A DNA stretch of 64,000 nucleotides, taken from the NCBI RefSeq assembly GCF_026163685.1, contig NZ_JAOXSR010000001.1, positions 682,001-746,000 of the forward strand, in the 5' to 3' direction. The DNA is from Oerskovia flava (GTDB taxonomy: Bacteria > Actinomycetota > Actinomycetes > Actinomycetales > Cellulomonadaceae). This document shows, in pieces, positions 1-8,619 of this stretch. The position numbers and the translations under genes were made by a program. Below the pieces are notes generated by a model. That model searched no databases. It was not told the origin of the DNA and saw nothing but the letters and a program-made list of their open reading frames with translations. Within the stretch, counting starts at the first letter, position 1. Every line of letters begins with the position of its first letter.

Positions 1-2
1 TC

Positions 3-455
3 CATCTCGCGGACATCGAGCTGCGCCGGCTCGGGCGCCGTGAGCGCAAGGGCGCGCCGGACACGTTCGACGCCGCGGGGTACGTCGCGCTGCTGCGCCG
101 CCTGGCCGAGCCGCGGGAGAGGCGCGGCGACGTGTACGCGCCGGAGTTCCGTCGGGAGATCGAGGAGCCCGTCGCCGGTGCCGTGCGGGTCGGCCCCGAG
201 ACGGACCTCGTCGTCACCGAGGGCAACTACCTCCTGCTCGACGGCGCTCCGTGGGACCAGGTCCGCACCCTCCTCGACGAGGTCTGGTACCTCGACGTGC
301 CGGACGACGTCCGACGGGCACGGCTCGAGGCCCGGCACGTGCGGCACGGCAAGTCCCCGGCAGCGGCGCGCGCCTGGACGCTGGGGCCCGACGAGGCCAA
401 CGCCCGGCTGGTGGCCGCGGGCCGGGGGCACGCTGCCGTCGTCGTCCCGGAGTGA
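3..455 (+). CDS. Nucleoside/nucleotide kinase family protein (5' truncated)
   Basis: This is the C-terminal part of a P-loop kinase of the uridine kinase/PanK-like superfamily; the frame is open from the left edge, so the N-terminal half with the Walker A loop is outside the window. Visible are a TEGNYLLL strand (the usual lid-domain strand motif of this family), a DEVWYLDVP strand, and an RLEARHVRHGKSP lid helix rich in Arg that contacts phosphates in relatives, followed by an NARLV helix. The family phosphorylates small hydroxylated substrates (nucleosides, sugars, pantothenate); the substrate cannot be told from this piece. It is followed by an RNA-modifying gene on the same strand about 60 bases downstream. 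Confidence 0.75.
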   Translation, partial: HLADIELRRLGRRERKGAPDTFDAAGYVALLRRLAEPRERRGDVYAPEFRREIEEPVAGAVRVGPETDLVVTEGNYLLLDGAPWDQVRTLLDEVWYLDVPDDVRRARLEARHVRHGKSPAAARAWTLGPDEANARLVAAGRGHAAVVVPE

Positions 456-504
456 CGCCGTCGCGCCGGCGTCACGCGGTGCGGCCGTGGACCAGGGGCA
501 CCGC

Positions 505-510
505 TACCGT
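505..510 (+). promoter_or_regulatory. Candidate -10 box for the pseudouridine synthase gene
   Basis: TACCGT lies exactly 7 bases before the ATG at 518 with no Shine-Dalgarno sequence between them, the spacing expected for a leaderless actinobacterial transcript. No convincing -35 box is seen. Confidence 0.4.
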
Positions 511-517
511 GGTGCGT

Positions 518-1453
518 ATGCCCCCCGTCGAGCCAGGCCGCCGCGCGCGCAGCCCGCTGCCCGTGCGCGACGGGCTCAACGCGACCCGGCTCGTGCTCCC
601 GCACGACCCGGTGAGCACGGCGCGTTTCACGCGGACGCTCGACTACGTCCTGCACCGGTTCCCCGGTGACGCCGAGCGGCTCGCGGTGAAGGTCGCCGCG
701 GGAGAGGTCGTCGACGGGCGTGGCCGCCCGGTCACGGCGCGCACGCCGTACGAGCCGCGCGGCTTCGTCTTCCTCTACCGGGACCCGCCGGTCGAGCCGG
801 AGGTCCCGTTCGAGATCGCCGTCCTGCACCGCGACGAGAACCTGCTGGTGGTCGACAAGCCGCACTTCCTGGCGAGCATCCCGCGGGGCGCGTTCGTGGC
901 CCGCAGCGCGCTCGTCCGGCTGCGACGCGACCTCGACCTGCCGGAGCTCAGCCCGGCGCACCGCCTCGACCGGGTGACCGCCGGTGTGCTCGTCCTCACG
1001 GTCCGGCCCGAGGTCCGCGGCGCCTACCAGGAGCTCTTCGCGCGGCGGGAGGTCCGCAAGGAGTACGAGGCGGTCGCGCCGTTCGACCCCGCGCTCGCGC
1101 TGCCGTGCACCGTTCGCAGCCGCATCCACAAGGAGCGGGGCGTCATGCGGGCCACGGAGGTGCCCGGGGAGCCCAACGCCGAGAGCCATGTTGAGCTGGT
1201 GGACGTCCGTGGGACGCTCGGGCGCTACCGGTTGCGCCCGCACACCGGCAAGACGCACCAGCTGCGGCTGCACATGAACCGCCTCGGCGTGCCGATCCTG
1301 CACGACAACTTCTACCCCGAGCCCTACGACGTCGCGCCCGACGACTACAGCCGCCCCCTGCAGCTCGTGTCGCGGTCCGTCGAGTTCACGGACCCGCTGA
1401 GCGGTCGGCCGCGCCTGTTCGCCACGGACCGCCGGCTCGACGCCTGGGGATAG
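518..1453 (+). CDS. RluA-family pseudouridine synthase
   Basis: Predicted to isomerise uridine to pseudouridine in rRNA or tRNA. The protein is 311 residues. The family signature HRLDRVTAGVLVL is present around residues 148-160; the Asp of HRLDR is the catalytic nucleophile. An N-terminal segment resembling a short S4-like RNA-binding region (residues about 35-65) precedes the synthase fold, and the RPHTGKTHQLRLH block near the C-terminus is another conserved RluA feature. I chose ATG 518 because an upstream TACCGT box gives a leaderless start; the frame stays open further upstream but that part is low-complexity Arg/Gly/Pro. The exact target uridine (RluA, RluC or RluD type) cannot be assigned from sequence alone. 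Confidence 0.88.
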   Translation: MPPVEPGRRARSPLPVRDGLNATRLVLPHDPVSTARFTRTLDYVLHRFPGDAERLAVKVAAGEVVDGRGRPVTARTPYEPRGFVFLYRDPPVEPEVPFEIAVLHRDENLLVVDKPHFLASIPRGAFVARSALVRLRRDLDLPELSPAHRLDRVTAGVLVLTVRPEVRGAYQELFARREVRKEYEAVAPFDPALALPCTVRSRIHKERGVMRATEVPGEPNAESHVELVDVRGTLGRYRLRPHTGKTHQLRLHMNRLGVPILHDNFYPEPYDVAPDDYSRPLQLVSRSVEFTDPLSGRPRLFATDRRLDAWG

Positions 1454-1490
1454 CCCGCTCCGGGCGGTACGGGTGAGAGAATCGGTGATC

Positions 1491-2783
1491 GTGAACCAGA
1501 GCCTGCCGAGCAGCCAGGGCGCCGGGTACTTCCCCGCGCGGGCCGTGATCGACCTCGCCGCGATCCGCGGGAACGTGCGGACGCTCGCGGAGCACGCGCC
1601 GGGCGCGCAGGTCATGGCCGTGGTCAAGGCGGACGCCTACGGGCACGGGCTCGTGCCGAGCGCGACGGCGGCGCTCGCGGGCGGCGCGACGTGGCTCGGG
1701 GCGGCGCAGGTCGCCGAGGCCCTGGCGCTGCGTGCGGCCGGCATCGGGAGCGAGCGCGCGCGCGTGCTCACCTGGCTCTACGGACCGGGCGCGCCGCTGG
1801 CCGCGCTCCTCGAGGCAGACGTCGACGTGTCCGTCGCGGCACCCTGGGCGCTGGACGAGGTGGTGGCCGCGGCCCGCGCGACCGGGCGCACCGCTCGTGT
1901 GCACCTCAAGGTGGACACCGGCCTCGGCCGCAACGGACTGATGCCGCACGAGCTGGACGCGGTCCTCGCGTCGGCCGTCGCCCAGCAGCGGGAGGGTGTG
2001 CTGCGTGTCGTCGGTATCTGGTCGCACTTCGCGTTCGCGGACGAGCCCGAGCACCCGACCGTGCTGCACCAGGCCGAGGTCTTCGACGACGCGGTCCGCC
2101 GCGCCGAGCGGGCGGGGGCCGACCTCGAGGTGCGGCACCTGGCGAACTCGGCGGCGACGCTGACGAACCGGCGCGTGCACCACGACCTCGTGCGGCCCGG
2201 GCTCGCGGTCTACGGGTTGTCGCCGGTGCCGCAGCTCGGCACGTCGGCGGACTACGGGCTGACGCCCGCGATGACCCTCGAGGCGCAGCTCGTGACGGTC
2301 AAGCGGGTCGCGGCCGGGCACGGCGTCTCCTACGCCCACGCGTACTCGACGTCGCAGGAGACGGTTCTCGGGGTGGTCCCGCTCGGCTACTCCGACGGTG
2401 TGCCGCGGCACGCGTCCGGGCTGCTCCCGGAGCACCCCGGCGGCCCGGTCCTCGTGGGCGGGCCGGTCGAGGACGTCGCCCAAGGTGGGAGCACCGGCCG
2501 GGTGCTGCACGTCGCCGGTCGCGTCTGCATGGACCAGTTCGTCCTCGACCTCGGACCGTACGCGACCGAGCAGGCGGGCGACGTCGTCACCCTCTTCGGG
2601 CCCGGTGCGGGCCTCGCGCGGGGTGGGGCGCCGACGGCGGAGGACTGGGCGCAGGCGGCGGGCACCATCAGCTACGAGATCACCACCCGCCTCGGGTCAC
2701 GGGTCCCGCGCGTCCACGTCGACGGTGACGAGACCCACCCGCCGCTCGAGGACCCGCACCCCACGAGGGAGTACCTGTCATGA
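1491..2783 (+). CDS. alr: Alanine racemase
   Basis: PLP enzyme interconverting L- and D-alanine for peptidoglycan precursors, cytoplasmic. The PLP-binding motif AVVKADAYGHG lies near residues 43-53 (Lys about 46), the LKVDTGLGRNG strand follows in the TIM barrel, and HGVSYAHAY near the start of the C-terminal beta domain carries the second catalytic base Tyr. About 430 residues, longer than the usual 370-390, because of an insert before the conserved VCMDQF block and an extended tail. The start is uncertain: GTG codons at 1473, 1485 and 1491 are all in frame; 1491 sits about 8 bases after a GAGAAT element, and GAGAGA at 1475 could serve as a ribosome site for 1485. It overlaps tsaE by 4 bases, as is common in Actinobacteria. 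Confidence 0.95.
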   Translation: MNQSLPSSQGAGYFPARAVIDLAAIRGNVRTLAEHAPGAQVMAVVKADAYGHGLVPSATAALAGGATWLGAAQVAEALALRAAGIGSERARVLTWLYGPGAPLAALLEADVDVSVAAPWALDEVVAAARATGRTARVHLKVDTGLGRNGLMPHELDAVLASAVAQQREGVLRVVGIWSHFAFADEPEHPTVLHQAEVFDDAVRRAERAGADLEVRHLANSAATLTNRRVHHDLVRPGLAVYGLSPVPQLGTSADYGLTPAMTLEAQLVTVKRVAAGHGVSYAHAYSTSQETVLGVVPLGYSDGVPRHASGLLPEHPGGPVLVGGPVEDVAQGGSTGRVLHVAGRVCMDQFVLDLGPYATEQAGDVVTLFGPGAGLARGGAPTAEDWAQAAGTISYEITTRLGSRVPRVHVDGDETHPPLEDPHPTREYLS

Positions 2784-3313
2784 CCGAGACCACCCTGCGC
2801 CTGCCCGACGCCGAGAGCACCCGGGCGTTCGGCCGCACTCTCGCCGGCCTGCTCCGGGCGGGCGACCTGGTCGTCCTCACCGGCGACCTGGGGGCCGGCA
2901 AGACGACCCTCACGCAGGGGATCGGTGCCGGCCTCGGGGTGCGCGGACAGATCGCGTCGCCGACGTTCATCGTGGCGCGCGAGCACCCGTCCGTGACCGG
3001 AGGGCCGGCGCTGGTGCACGTCGACGCCTACCGGATCGGGTCGCTCGACGAGATCGACGCGCTCGACCTCGACTCCGGGCTGGACGAGTCCGTCACGGTC
3101 GTCGAGTGGGGCGCGGGGCTCGTCGAGTCGCTCGCGGGGGACCGCCTCGAGATCGAGCTCGTCCGCCCGCGCGGTGCGGGGGGCGACAGCACGAACGGTG
3201 ACGACGCTCCCGAGGCGGGGGTCCGGACCGTGACGGTGCGCGGCGTCGGGCAGCGCTGGGCGGCGCTCGACGCGGCAGACCTCCAGGTCGCCGGGCGCGG
3301 GACAGTAGGCTGA
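2780..3313 (+). CDS. tsaE: tRNA t6A37 synthesis ATPase TsaE
   Basis: TsaE is the P-loop ATPase of the complex that installs threonylcarbamoyl-adenosine at position 37 of ANN-decoding tRNAs with TsaB and TsaD. At 177 residues it matches the family. Walker A GDLGAGKTT is at residues 35-43, followed by the family-specific IASPTFIVAREH block and the VHVDAYRIGS segment; VVEWGAG is the usual C-terminal motif. The ATG overlaps the alr stop codon by 4 bases (ATGA), indicating translational coupling. The last 25 residues are a low-conservation tail. Confidence 0.95.
   Translation: MTETTLRLPDAESTRAFGRTLAGLLRAGDLVVLTGDLGAGKTTLTQGIGAGLGVRGQIASPTFIVAREHPSVTGGPALVHVDAYRIGSLDEIDALDLDSGLDESVTVVEWGAGLVESLAGDRLEIELVRPRGAGGDSTNGDDAPEAGVRTVTVRGVGQRWAALDAADLQVAGRGTVG
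3306..3311 (+). promoter_or_regulatory. Possible internal -10 box before tsaB
   Basis: TAGGCT, overlapping the tsaE stop, is 6 bases before the tsaB GTG. It matches the leaderless pattern seen elsewhere in the window and could give tsaB a secondary start within the operon. Confidence 0.25.
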
Positions 3314-3317
3314 GGCC

Positions 3318-4049
3318 GTGGTAGTTCTCGCACTCGACACCTCGGCCGCGGTGACGGTCGCGCTCGTCGGCGACGGCGGTGAGCGCCTGGCCCGTCGTGA
3401 GTCCTCCGAGCGGCGTCGGCACGCCGAGTCGCTGGCCCCGCTGCTCGACGAGGTCCTCGCGGAGACCGGCACGGACCGCCGGGACCTCGGCGCGGTGGTC
3501 GCCGGGACGGGCCCGGCCCCGTTCACGGGGCTGCGCGTCGGGCTGGTCACGGCCCGAGCGCTCGCGCTCGCGCTGGGCATCCCTGTGCTCGGCGTCTGCG
3601 GCCTCGACGCGATCGCGGCGCAGGCCGTCAGCGACCTCGGCCTGACCCCCGGCACCGAGGTGTTCGTCGCCACCGACGCGCGCCGCCGCGAGGTGTACTG
3701 GGCGCGCTACCGGGTGGTGGCCCACGAGGGGCCGCACTCGACGCCCGTCGTCGAGACGGTCGCGGGCCCGGGGGTCGGCGCCGCGAGCACGCTGGCCGAC
3801 GCCGCCGCGGGAGCCGTCATCGTCGGCGAGGGCGCCGCCCTCTACCCGGACGACCTGCCGCCCGCCGACGACGCACCCCTGGTCCCCGACGCCACGGTCC
3901 TCGCGCGCCTCGCGCTCGCCCGCCGCGACGCGGGTGTGGACCAGCCCACCGAACCGCTGTACCTGCGCCGCCCCGACGTCCAGGAGCCCGCCGCCCGCAA
4001 GCGCGCGACGGAGGCCACGACGGAGGCCACCGACGGGGCCCGACCATGA
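3318..4049 (+). CDS. tsaB: tRNA t6A37 synthesis protein TsaB
   Basis: Non-catalytic ASKHA-fold partner that dimerises with TsaD in t6A synthesis. The N-terminus LALDTSAAVTVALVG is the phosphate-1 strand typical of YeaZ/TsaB, and RRHAESLAPLLDEVL plus GTGPAPFTGLRVGL are the family-defining blocks. At 243 residues it has the usual length plus a charged tail of about 30 residues containing a TEATTEAT repeat. GTG start 4 bases after the tsaE stop; its end overlaps rimI by 4 bases. Confidence 0.94.
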   Translation: MVVLALDTSAAVTVALVGDGGERLARRESSERRRHAESLAPLLDEVLAETGTDRRDLGAVVAGTGPAPFTGLRVGLVTARALALALGIPVLGVCGLDAIAAQAVSDLGLTPGTEVFVATDARRREVYWARYRVVAHEGPHSTPVVETVAGPGVGAASTLADAAAGAVIVGEGAALYPDDLPPADDAPLVPDATVLARLALARRDAGVDQPTEPLYLRRPDVQEPAARKRATEATTEATDGARP

Positions 4050-4582
4050 GCCCGCACCGGACCCACGACGTCCGGCTGCGTCCGCTGCGGGCCGCAGACC
4101 TCGCGCGGGTCGTGCAGCTCGAGCACGAGCTCTTCGGCCGGGGAGCGTGGACCTACGGGATGCTCGCCGCCGAGCTCGGCGGCCAGGGCCGCTGGTACGT
4201 GGCCGCCGAGCCGGTGCGGCTCGACGCCGCGGGCTCGCAGCCCCTCGTCGGGTACGCCGGGCTCTGGTACGACGGGGACGTCGTGCAGATCATGACCATC
4301 GGCGTCGACCCGGCCCTGCAGCACCTCGGGATCGGCTCCACGCTGCTCACCGCCCTCATCGACCGGGCCCGCGTGCTGCGTGCCGAGGCGGTCCTGCTCG
4401 AGGTGCGCGTCGACAACGACGCGGCGCTCGGGATGTACGCGAAGTTCGGCTTCGAGCAGCTCGGCATCCGCAAGCGGTACTACCAGCCCGAGGACGTCGA
4501 CGCCTACACGATGCGCCTCGAGCTCTCCCACGAGGACGCCGTCGTCCCGGGGCCGCGCGAGCCCGGGGACGACGCCGCGTGA
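4046..4582 (+). CDS. rimI: Ribosomal-protein-alanine N-acetyltransferase RimI
   Basis: GNAT enzyme that acetylates N-terminal alanine of ribosomal protein S18 in relatives. Residues about 7-160 form one GNAT domain; the acetyl-CoA binding stretch is VDPALQHLGIGSTLL (roughly residues 91-105), and LEVRVDNDAALGMYAKFGF is the usual RimI C-terminal block with the YYQPEDVDAYTM strand after it. The position between tsaB and tsaD is the classic actinobacterial arrangement and supports RimI over a generic GNAT. ATG overlaps the tsaB stop by 4 bases. Confidence 0.9.
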   Translation: MSPHRTHDVRLRPLRAADLARVVQLEHELFGRGAWTYGMLAAELGGQGRWYVAAEPVRLDAAGSQPLVGYAGLWYDGDVVQIMTIGVDPALQHLGIGSTLLTALIDRARVLRAEAVLLEVRVDNDAALGMYAKFGFEQLGIRKRYYQPEDVDAYTMRLELSHEDAVVPGPREPGDDAA

Positions 4583-5418
4583 GCGCTCGCTCCGACGTGC
4601 TCGTCACGGTCGGAGGGCTGGCGCCCGGCTGCGTCCTGCTCGACGTGCGCTGGGTGCTCGGGCGGACCGACGGTCACGCGCAGTACCTGGCCGGTCACCT
4701 TCCCGGGGCCGTCTACGTCGACCTGGAGAGCGAGCTCGCCGCCCCGGCGTCCCCGGCGTCCGGGCGCCACCCGCTCCCGGACGTGGATGCGCTGCAGGCC
4801 GCCGCGCGCCGGTGGGGCGTGCGCGCGGACAGCGACGTCGTCGTCTACGACGCGGTCGGGGGGACGTCTGCGGCGCGCGCCTGGTGGCTGCTGCGCTGGG
4901 CCGGGCACGGGCAGGTGCGGATCCTCGACGGGGGGCTCGAGGCCTGGCTGCGTGCGGGCCGGGACCTCGAGACCGGTGACGTCGTCCCCGAGCCCGGCGA
5001 CGTCGTCGTGCGCCCGGGCGCGATGCCCGTGCTCGGGCCCGACGACGCGGCGCACCTGGCGTCGTCGGGCACCGGGGTCCTGCTCGACGCCCGTGCGGCC
5101 GAGCGCTACCGGGGCGAGATCGAACCCGTCGACCCGCGGGCCGGCCACGTGCCCGGCGCCGTGAGCGCGCCCACGGCCGACAACCTCACGACCGACGGGA
5201 CGTTCCTCGACGAGAGCGCGCTGGCGGCACGGTTCCGGGGCCTCGGTGCCGTGCCCGGTGCCAGGGTCGGCGTCTACTGCGGCTCCGGGGTCACGGCCGC
5301 GCACGAGGTGGCCGCGCTCGCCGCCGTGGGCGTCGATGCCGCGCTGTGGGCGGGATCCTGGTCGCAGTGGTCGAACGACCCGGCCCGACCGGTAGAGGTC
5401 GGACCGGGACGTCGCTGA
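4579..5418 (+). CDS. Tandem-rhodanese sulfurtransferase
   Basis: Thiosulfate or 3-mercaptopyruvate sulfurtransferase of about 279 residues with two rhodanese domains: an inactive N-terminal one (about 10-125, with GHLPGAVYVDLE) and a catalytic C-terminal one (about 150-275). The active-site loop VYCGSGVTA places the persulfide-forming Cys near residue 234; CGSGVT resembles the mercaptopyruvate-type loop more than the CRKGVT loop of thiosulfate enzymes. The GTG start overlaps the rimI stop by 4 bases, so it appears to belong to the t6A operon, where it is not a usual member. Its in-cell sulfur donor is unknown. Confidence 0.88.
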   Translation: MSARSDVLVTVGGLAPGCVLLDVRWVLGRTDGHAQYLAGHLPGAVYVDLESELAAPASPASGRHPLPDVDALQAAARRWGVRADSDVVVYDAVGGTSAARAWWLLRWAGHGQVRILDGGLEAWLRAGRDLETGDVVPEPGDVVVRPGAMPVLGPDDAAHLASSGTGVLLDARAAERYRGEIEPVDPRAGHVPGAVSAPTADNLTTDGTFLDESALAARFRGLGAVPGARVGVYCGSGVTAAHEVAALAAVGVDAALWAGSWSQWSNDPARPVEVGPGRR

Positions 5419-5427
5419 CGGGGGCGG

Positions 5428-5458
5428 CCTGATCGGGTGGCCTGCTCCCTCGATCAGG
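5428..5458. terminator. Hairpin between convergent genes
   Basis: CCTGATCG (5428-5435) and CGATCAGG (5451-5458) form an 8-bp stem with a 15-base loop, between the stop codons of the convergent sulfurtransferase and nitroreductase genes. There is no T-tract, so it is only a candidate bidirectional terminator. Confidence 0.35.
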
Positions 5459-5466
5459 TGCGTCGG

Positions 5467-6099
5467 TCAGAGGGTGGCGGACACCTGGTCGAAGGCCAGC
5501 CGCGTCTGGCGCGGGTGCGAGGCGTTCTCACCGGCCGGGGTGCCGACGTTGATGACGACGAGGGACGTCCACCCGGTGCCGGCCAGCAGGTCGGCGTCGA
5601 GCGCGGCAGCGTCGAACCCCGTCATGGGCCCCACGTGCAGGCCCGCGGCACGCAGCCCCACGACGAGGTACCCCACCTGGATGAGGGCAGAGGTCCGTGC
5701 CATGGGTGCCCGGCCCTCCTCGCCGGCCACGGCGAGGTTCTCCTGCACGCCCGACATGTGCGGGGCGAGGACGGGCAGGTGCTCGTGGAAGTTCAGGTCG
5801 GCGGCCGCGACGATCGACAGCGGCGCGGCGAGCGTCTTGGCCCGGTTACCCTCGCTCATGTGGCCGACGAGGCGCTCGCGGGCCTCGGGCGTACGCACGA
5901 GCAGCAGGCGCAGCGGCACGGTGTTCATCGCGGTCGGGCCCCAGCGCACGAGGTCGTAGGCGGCCTGGACCTGGGCGTCGGTGACGTCCGTGTCGGAGAA
6001 CGCGTTGACGGTCCGCGCCTCGCGGAAGAGCAGGTCGGCCGTGGAGCCGTCGATCTCGAGGAGCTCGTCGGTCGGCCTGCTCGGCGAGTGGGCGGTCAT
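5467..6099 (-). CDS. Nitroreductase-family protein, RutE/malonic semialdehyde reductase-like
   Basis: FMN-dependent NAD(P)H oxidoreductase of the nitroreductase fold. The succession LLFREARTVNAF, WGPTAMNTVPLRLL, GPMTGFDAAALDADLL and LVVINVG follows the RutE subgroup, whose E. coli member reduces malonic semialdehyde in uracil breakdown. No other rut gene is nearby, so a general nitro/enal reductase role is as likely. About 210 residues. In-frame ATGs exist at 6135, 6120 and 6099; I use 6099 because homology starts after it and the upstream stretch is AT-rich and promoter-like. It is inverted relative to the t6A genes on both sides. Confidence 0.85.
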   Translation of the reverse strand: MTAHSPSRPTDELLEIDGSTADLLFREARTVNAFSDTDVTDAQVQAAYDLVRWGPTAMNTVPLRLLLVRTPEARERLVGHMSEGNRAKTLAAPLSIVAAADLNFHEHLPVLAPHMSGVQENLAVAGEEGRAPMARTSALIQVGYLVVGLRAAGLHVGPMTGFDAAALDADLLAGTGWTSLVVINVGTPAGENASHPRQTRLAFDQVSATL

Positions 6100-6224
6100 G
6101 GTCGGTGTCTCGATAGCCATAGACACATCAACCATTTAATCCGCAACATGTTCCGCGACAGTGTGTGACGTGTGACACCGGGTCGTCCGGTCCGTGCGCT
6201 GTCGGCCCGTCCTGCGCGTCCGAC

Positions 6225-6230
6225 TACCCT
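6225..6230 (+). promoter_or_regulatory. Candidate -10 box for tsaD
   Basis: TACCCT lies 6 bases upstream of the tsaD ATG at 6237 with no Shine-Dalgarno, a leaderless-type start. The AT-rich patch around 6119-6145 on the other strand may hold the divergent nitroreductase promoter. Confidence 0.4.
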
Positions 6231-6236
6231 GGGGCC

Positions 6237-7304
6237 ATGGTTTCCGGACGTGCTGACACCGCCGACGCCCCCCTCGTGCTCGGGATCGAGACGTCGTGCG
6301 ACGAGACCGGGGTCGCCCTGGTCCGTGGTCGAGAGCTCCTCGTCGACACGGTCGCGAGCTCGATGGACGAGCATGCCCGGTTCGGCGGCATCATCCCCGA
6401 GGTCGCCTCGCGCGCCCACCTCGAGGCGATGGTCCCCACCATCACCGCCTCCCTGGGGACGGCGGACGTCGACCTGTCGGAGATCGACGCGATCGCCGTC
6501 ACCGCCGGGCCCGGCCTCGTCGGCCCGCTGACGATCGGCGCGGCCGCCGCCAAGGCCCTGGCGCTCGGGCTCGGCAAACCCTTGTACGGGGTCAACCACG
6601 TCATCGGTCACGCCGCCGTCGACGAGCTGGTGCACGGTGAGTTCCCCGAGCGCGTCATGGCGCTGGTCGTCTCGGGCGGGCACAGCTCGCTCCTGCTCGT
6701 CGAGGACGTCGCCACCCGCGTCGTCGAGCTCGGCTCGACGCTCGACGACGCCGCGGGCGAGGCGTTCGACAAGGTCGGTCGGCTGCTCGGCCTGCCCTAC
6801 CCGGGCGGCCCCCACGTCGACCGGCTGGCACGCCAGGGCGACCCCACCGCGATCCGCTTCCCCCGAGGCCTGACCGCCCGCAAGGACCAGGCGAAGCACG
6901 CGGCGGACTTCTCCTTCTCCGGCCTCAAGACCGCGGTCGCGCGCTGGGTCGAGGCCCGGGTCGACAGCGGCCTCGAGGTGCCGACCGCCGACGTCGCGGC
7001 CTCCTTCGCGGAGGCCGTCGCCGACGTCCTCACCGCCAAGACGATCGCGGCGTGCGAGCGGCACGAGGTCGACACCCTCGTCATCGGCGGCGGGTTCTCC
7101 GCCAACTCCCAGCTCCGCGAGATGGCGGCCTCCCGGTGCGCCGCGGCCGGCATCACGCTGCGCATCCCCCCGATCCGCTACTGCACCGACAACGGCGCGA
7201 TGATCGCCGCCCTCGGGTCCGCCGTCGTGCGCGCCGGGGTCGCGCCGTCGTCCCTCGACCTGGGGGTCGACTCCTCGATGCCGCTGACCACCGTGAGCGT
7301 CTGA
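6237..7304 (+). CDS. tsaD: tRNA N6-adenosine threonylcarbamoyltransferase TsaD
   Basis: Catalytic subunit that transfers the threonylcarbamoyl group to A37 of tRNA. At 355 residues it is full length. [10 protein letters not shown] near residues 15-24 is the first phosphate motif, [11 protein letters not shown] carries the two metal-binding His (about 121 and 125), VSGGHSSL and [12 protein letters not shown] are further ASKHA motifs, and [14 protein letters not shown] is the typical C-terminal block. ATG 6237 is chosen over the longer open frame because the conserved N-terminus begins right after it and TACCCT gives a leaderless start. Confidence 0.96.
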   Translation: MVSGRADTADAPLVLGIETSCDETGVALVRGRELLVDTVASSMDEHARFGGIIPEVASRAHLEAMVPTITASLGTADVDLSEIDAIAVTAGPGLVGPLTIGAAAAKALALGLGKPLYGVNHVIGHAAVDELVHGEFPERVMALVVSGGHSSLLLVEDVATRVVELGSTLDDAAGEAFDKVGRLLGLPYPGGPHVDRLARQGDPTAIRFPRGLTARKDQAKHAADFSFSGLKTAVARWVEARVDSGLEVPTADVAASFAEAVADVLTAKTIAACERHEVDTLVIGGGFSANSQLREMAASRCAAAGITLRIPPIRYCTDNGAMIAALGSAVVRAGVAPSSLDLGVDSSMPLTTVSV

Positions 7305-7312
7305 TCCTTCTC

Positions 7313-7332
7313 CTCGTCGCCTCCTCGACGAG
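7313..7332 (+). terminator. Hairpin just after tsaD
   Basis: CTCGTCG (7313-7319) pairs with CGACGAG (7326-7332) over a 6-base loop, 9 bases after the tsaD stop. No T-run follows. A second hairpin, CCACGC-AATC-GCGTGG, lies at 7411-7426. The rest of the 178-base stretch to the next gene shows nothing else. Confidence 0.35.
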
Positions 7333-7482
7333 TGGGTCGAGCCGCTCACGGCCCAGGCGACCGCCGACGTCTGACGGAGGAGGCCACGGACCGAACGATC
7401 CGTGCGCGTGCCACGCAATCGCGTGGTGCCTACAGGTAGTGGGGCGAGAGGTGGCGGGCGTGGGCGGTCAGCCCGCGGGGAT

Positions 7483-8616
7483 CTAGAGCGGACGACCCGC
7501 CCGCATCTCGGCGACGAGCGAGGCCACCACGGCGTCGAGCTCACCGCCGTTGCGGCGGGCGACCGCCCGCTGCCGCTGGTAGGAGGCACCGCGGCGCAGG
7601 ATGAGCCGGACGTCGTTCAGCTCGGCGCTGCAGCCGAGGCGCTCCGCGACGGGTTCGAGCTCCACGAGCAGGGTGCCCACGGAGTCCGTGACGAGCTCCT
7701 CGTTGCCCGCCCGGTCGAGGATGACGATGGCGTCCATCCCGTAGCGGGCCGATCGCCACTTGTTCTCCTGGACGAACCACGGCGGCAGGGTGGGCAGCTC
7801 GCGACCCTCGTCGAGCATCGTCGAGAAGTGCTCGACGAGGCAGTGCGTGAGCGCGGCCAGTGCCAGGAGCTCGGTGATGTTCGTCGTCCCGTCGCAGATG
7901 CGGGCCTCGAGCGTGCCGAACCGAGGCGCGGGGCGCAGGTCCCAGCGCACCTCGTCGAACTGGTCGATCACCCCGGTGTGCATCAGGTCGGCGACGTACC
8001 CCTCGAGCTGCGACCATTCCTCGAACTGGAAGCCGAGCCCCGCGGTGGGCAGCTGCTGGAACATCAGCGCACGGTTCGACGCGTAGCCGGTGTCCTTGCC
8101 GCCCCAGAACGGCGAGGACGCGGACAGCGACTGCAGGTGGGGGAAGTAGGAGAGCATCGCTCGCTGGATCGGCAGGACCTTGTCGCGGTCCTCGATGCCG
8201 ACGTGCACGTGCACCCCGTAGATCAGCATCTGGCGCCCCCACCACTGGGTGCGGTCGATGAGGGTGTTGTAGCGCTGCTTGTCGGTGACCTTCTGCTGCG
8301 CCCAGCGCGCGAACGGGTGCGTGCCCGCGCTCATGAGCTCGACCCGCAGCGGGTCGGTGACGGCACGGATCTCCTCGATGGACCGTTCGAGGTCACGACC
8401 CGCCTCCCCGACGGTGCGGCACACGCCGCTGACGACCTCGACCGTGTTGAGCAGCAGCTCCTGCTTGATCGCGGGGTGCTCGCCCTCGGGGGGCCGGACC
8501 GCGTCGAGCACCGTCTGCGCGACCTGCCGCAGGTCGCCGGAGTCCTTGTCGACGAGCGCGAGCTCCCACTCGAGGCCGACGGACGAGCGCGCGGACCGGG
8601 CGAAGGGGATGTGCAT
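7483..8616 (-). CDS. Carboxylate-amine ligase, YbdK/GCS2 family
   Basis: ATP-dependent ligase of the glutamate-cysteine ligase type 2 family, 377 residues, which joins a carboxylate (often glutamate) to an amine. The N-terminal SSVGLEWELALVD strand bears the acidic substrate and metal site, and GVHVHVGI and FGTLEARICDGTTN are hallmark motifs. Members in E. coli have weak glutamate-cysteine ligase activity; in actinobacteria, which make mycothiol, the true product is usually unknown. The gene starts 3 bases after the preceding methyltransferase stop, so the two are probably co-transcribed. Confidence 0.85.
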   Translation of the reverse strand: MHIPFARSARSSVGLEWELALVDKDSGDLRQVAQTVLDAVRPPEGEHPAIKQELLLNTVEVVSGVCRTVGEAGRDLERSIEEIRAVTDPLRVELMSAGTHPFARWAQQKVTDKQRYNTLIDRTQWWGRQMLIYGVHVHVGIEDRDKVLPIQRAMLSYFPHLQSLSASSPFWGGKDTGYASNRALMFQQLPTAGLGFQFEEWSQLEGYVADLMHTGVIDQFDEVRWDLRPAPRFGTLEARICDGTTNITELLALAALTHCLVEHFSTMLDEGRELPTLPPWFVQENKWRSARYGMDAIVILDRAGNEELVTDSVGTLLVELEPVAERLGCSAELNDVRLILRRGASYQRQRAVARRNGGELDAVVASLVAEMRAGRPL

Positions 8617-8619
8617 CGA

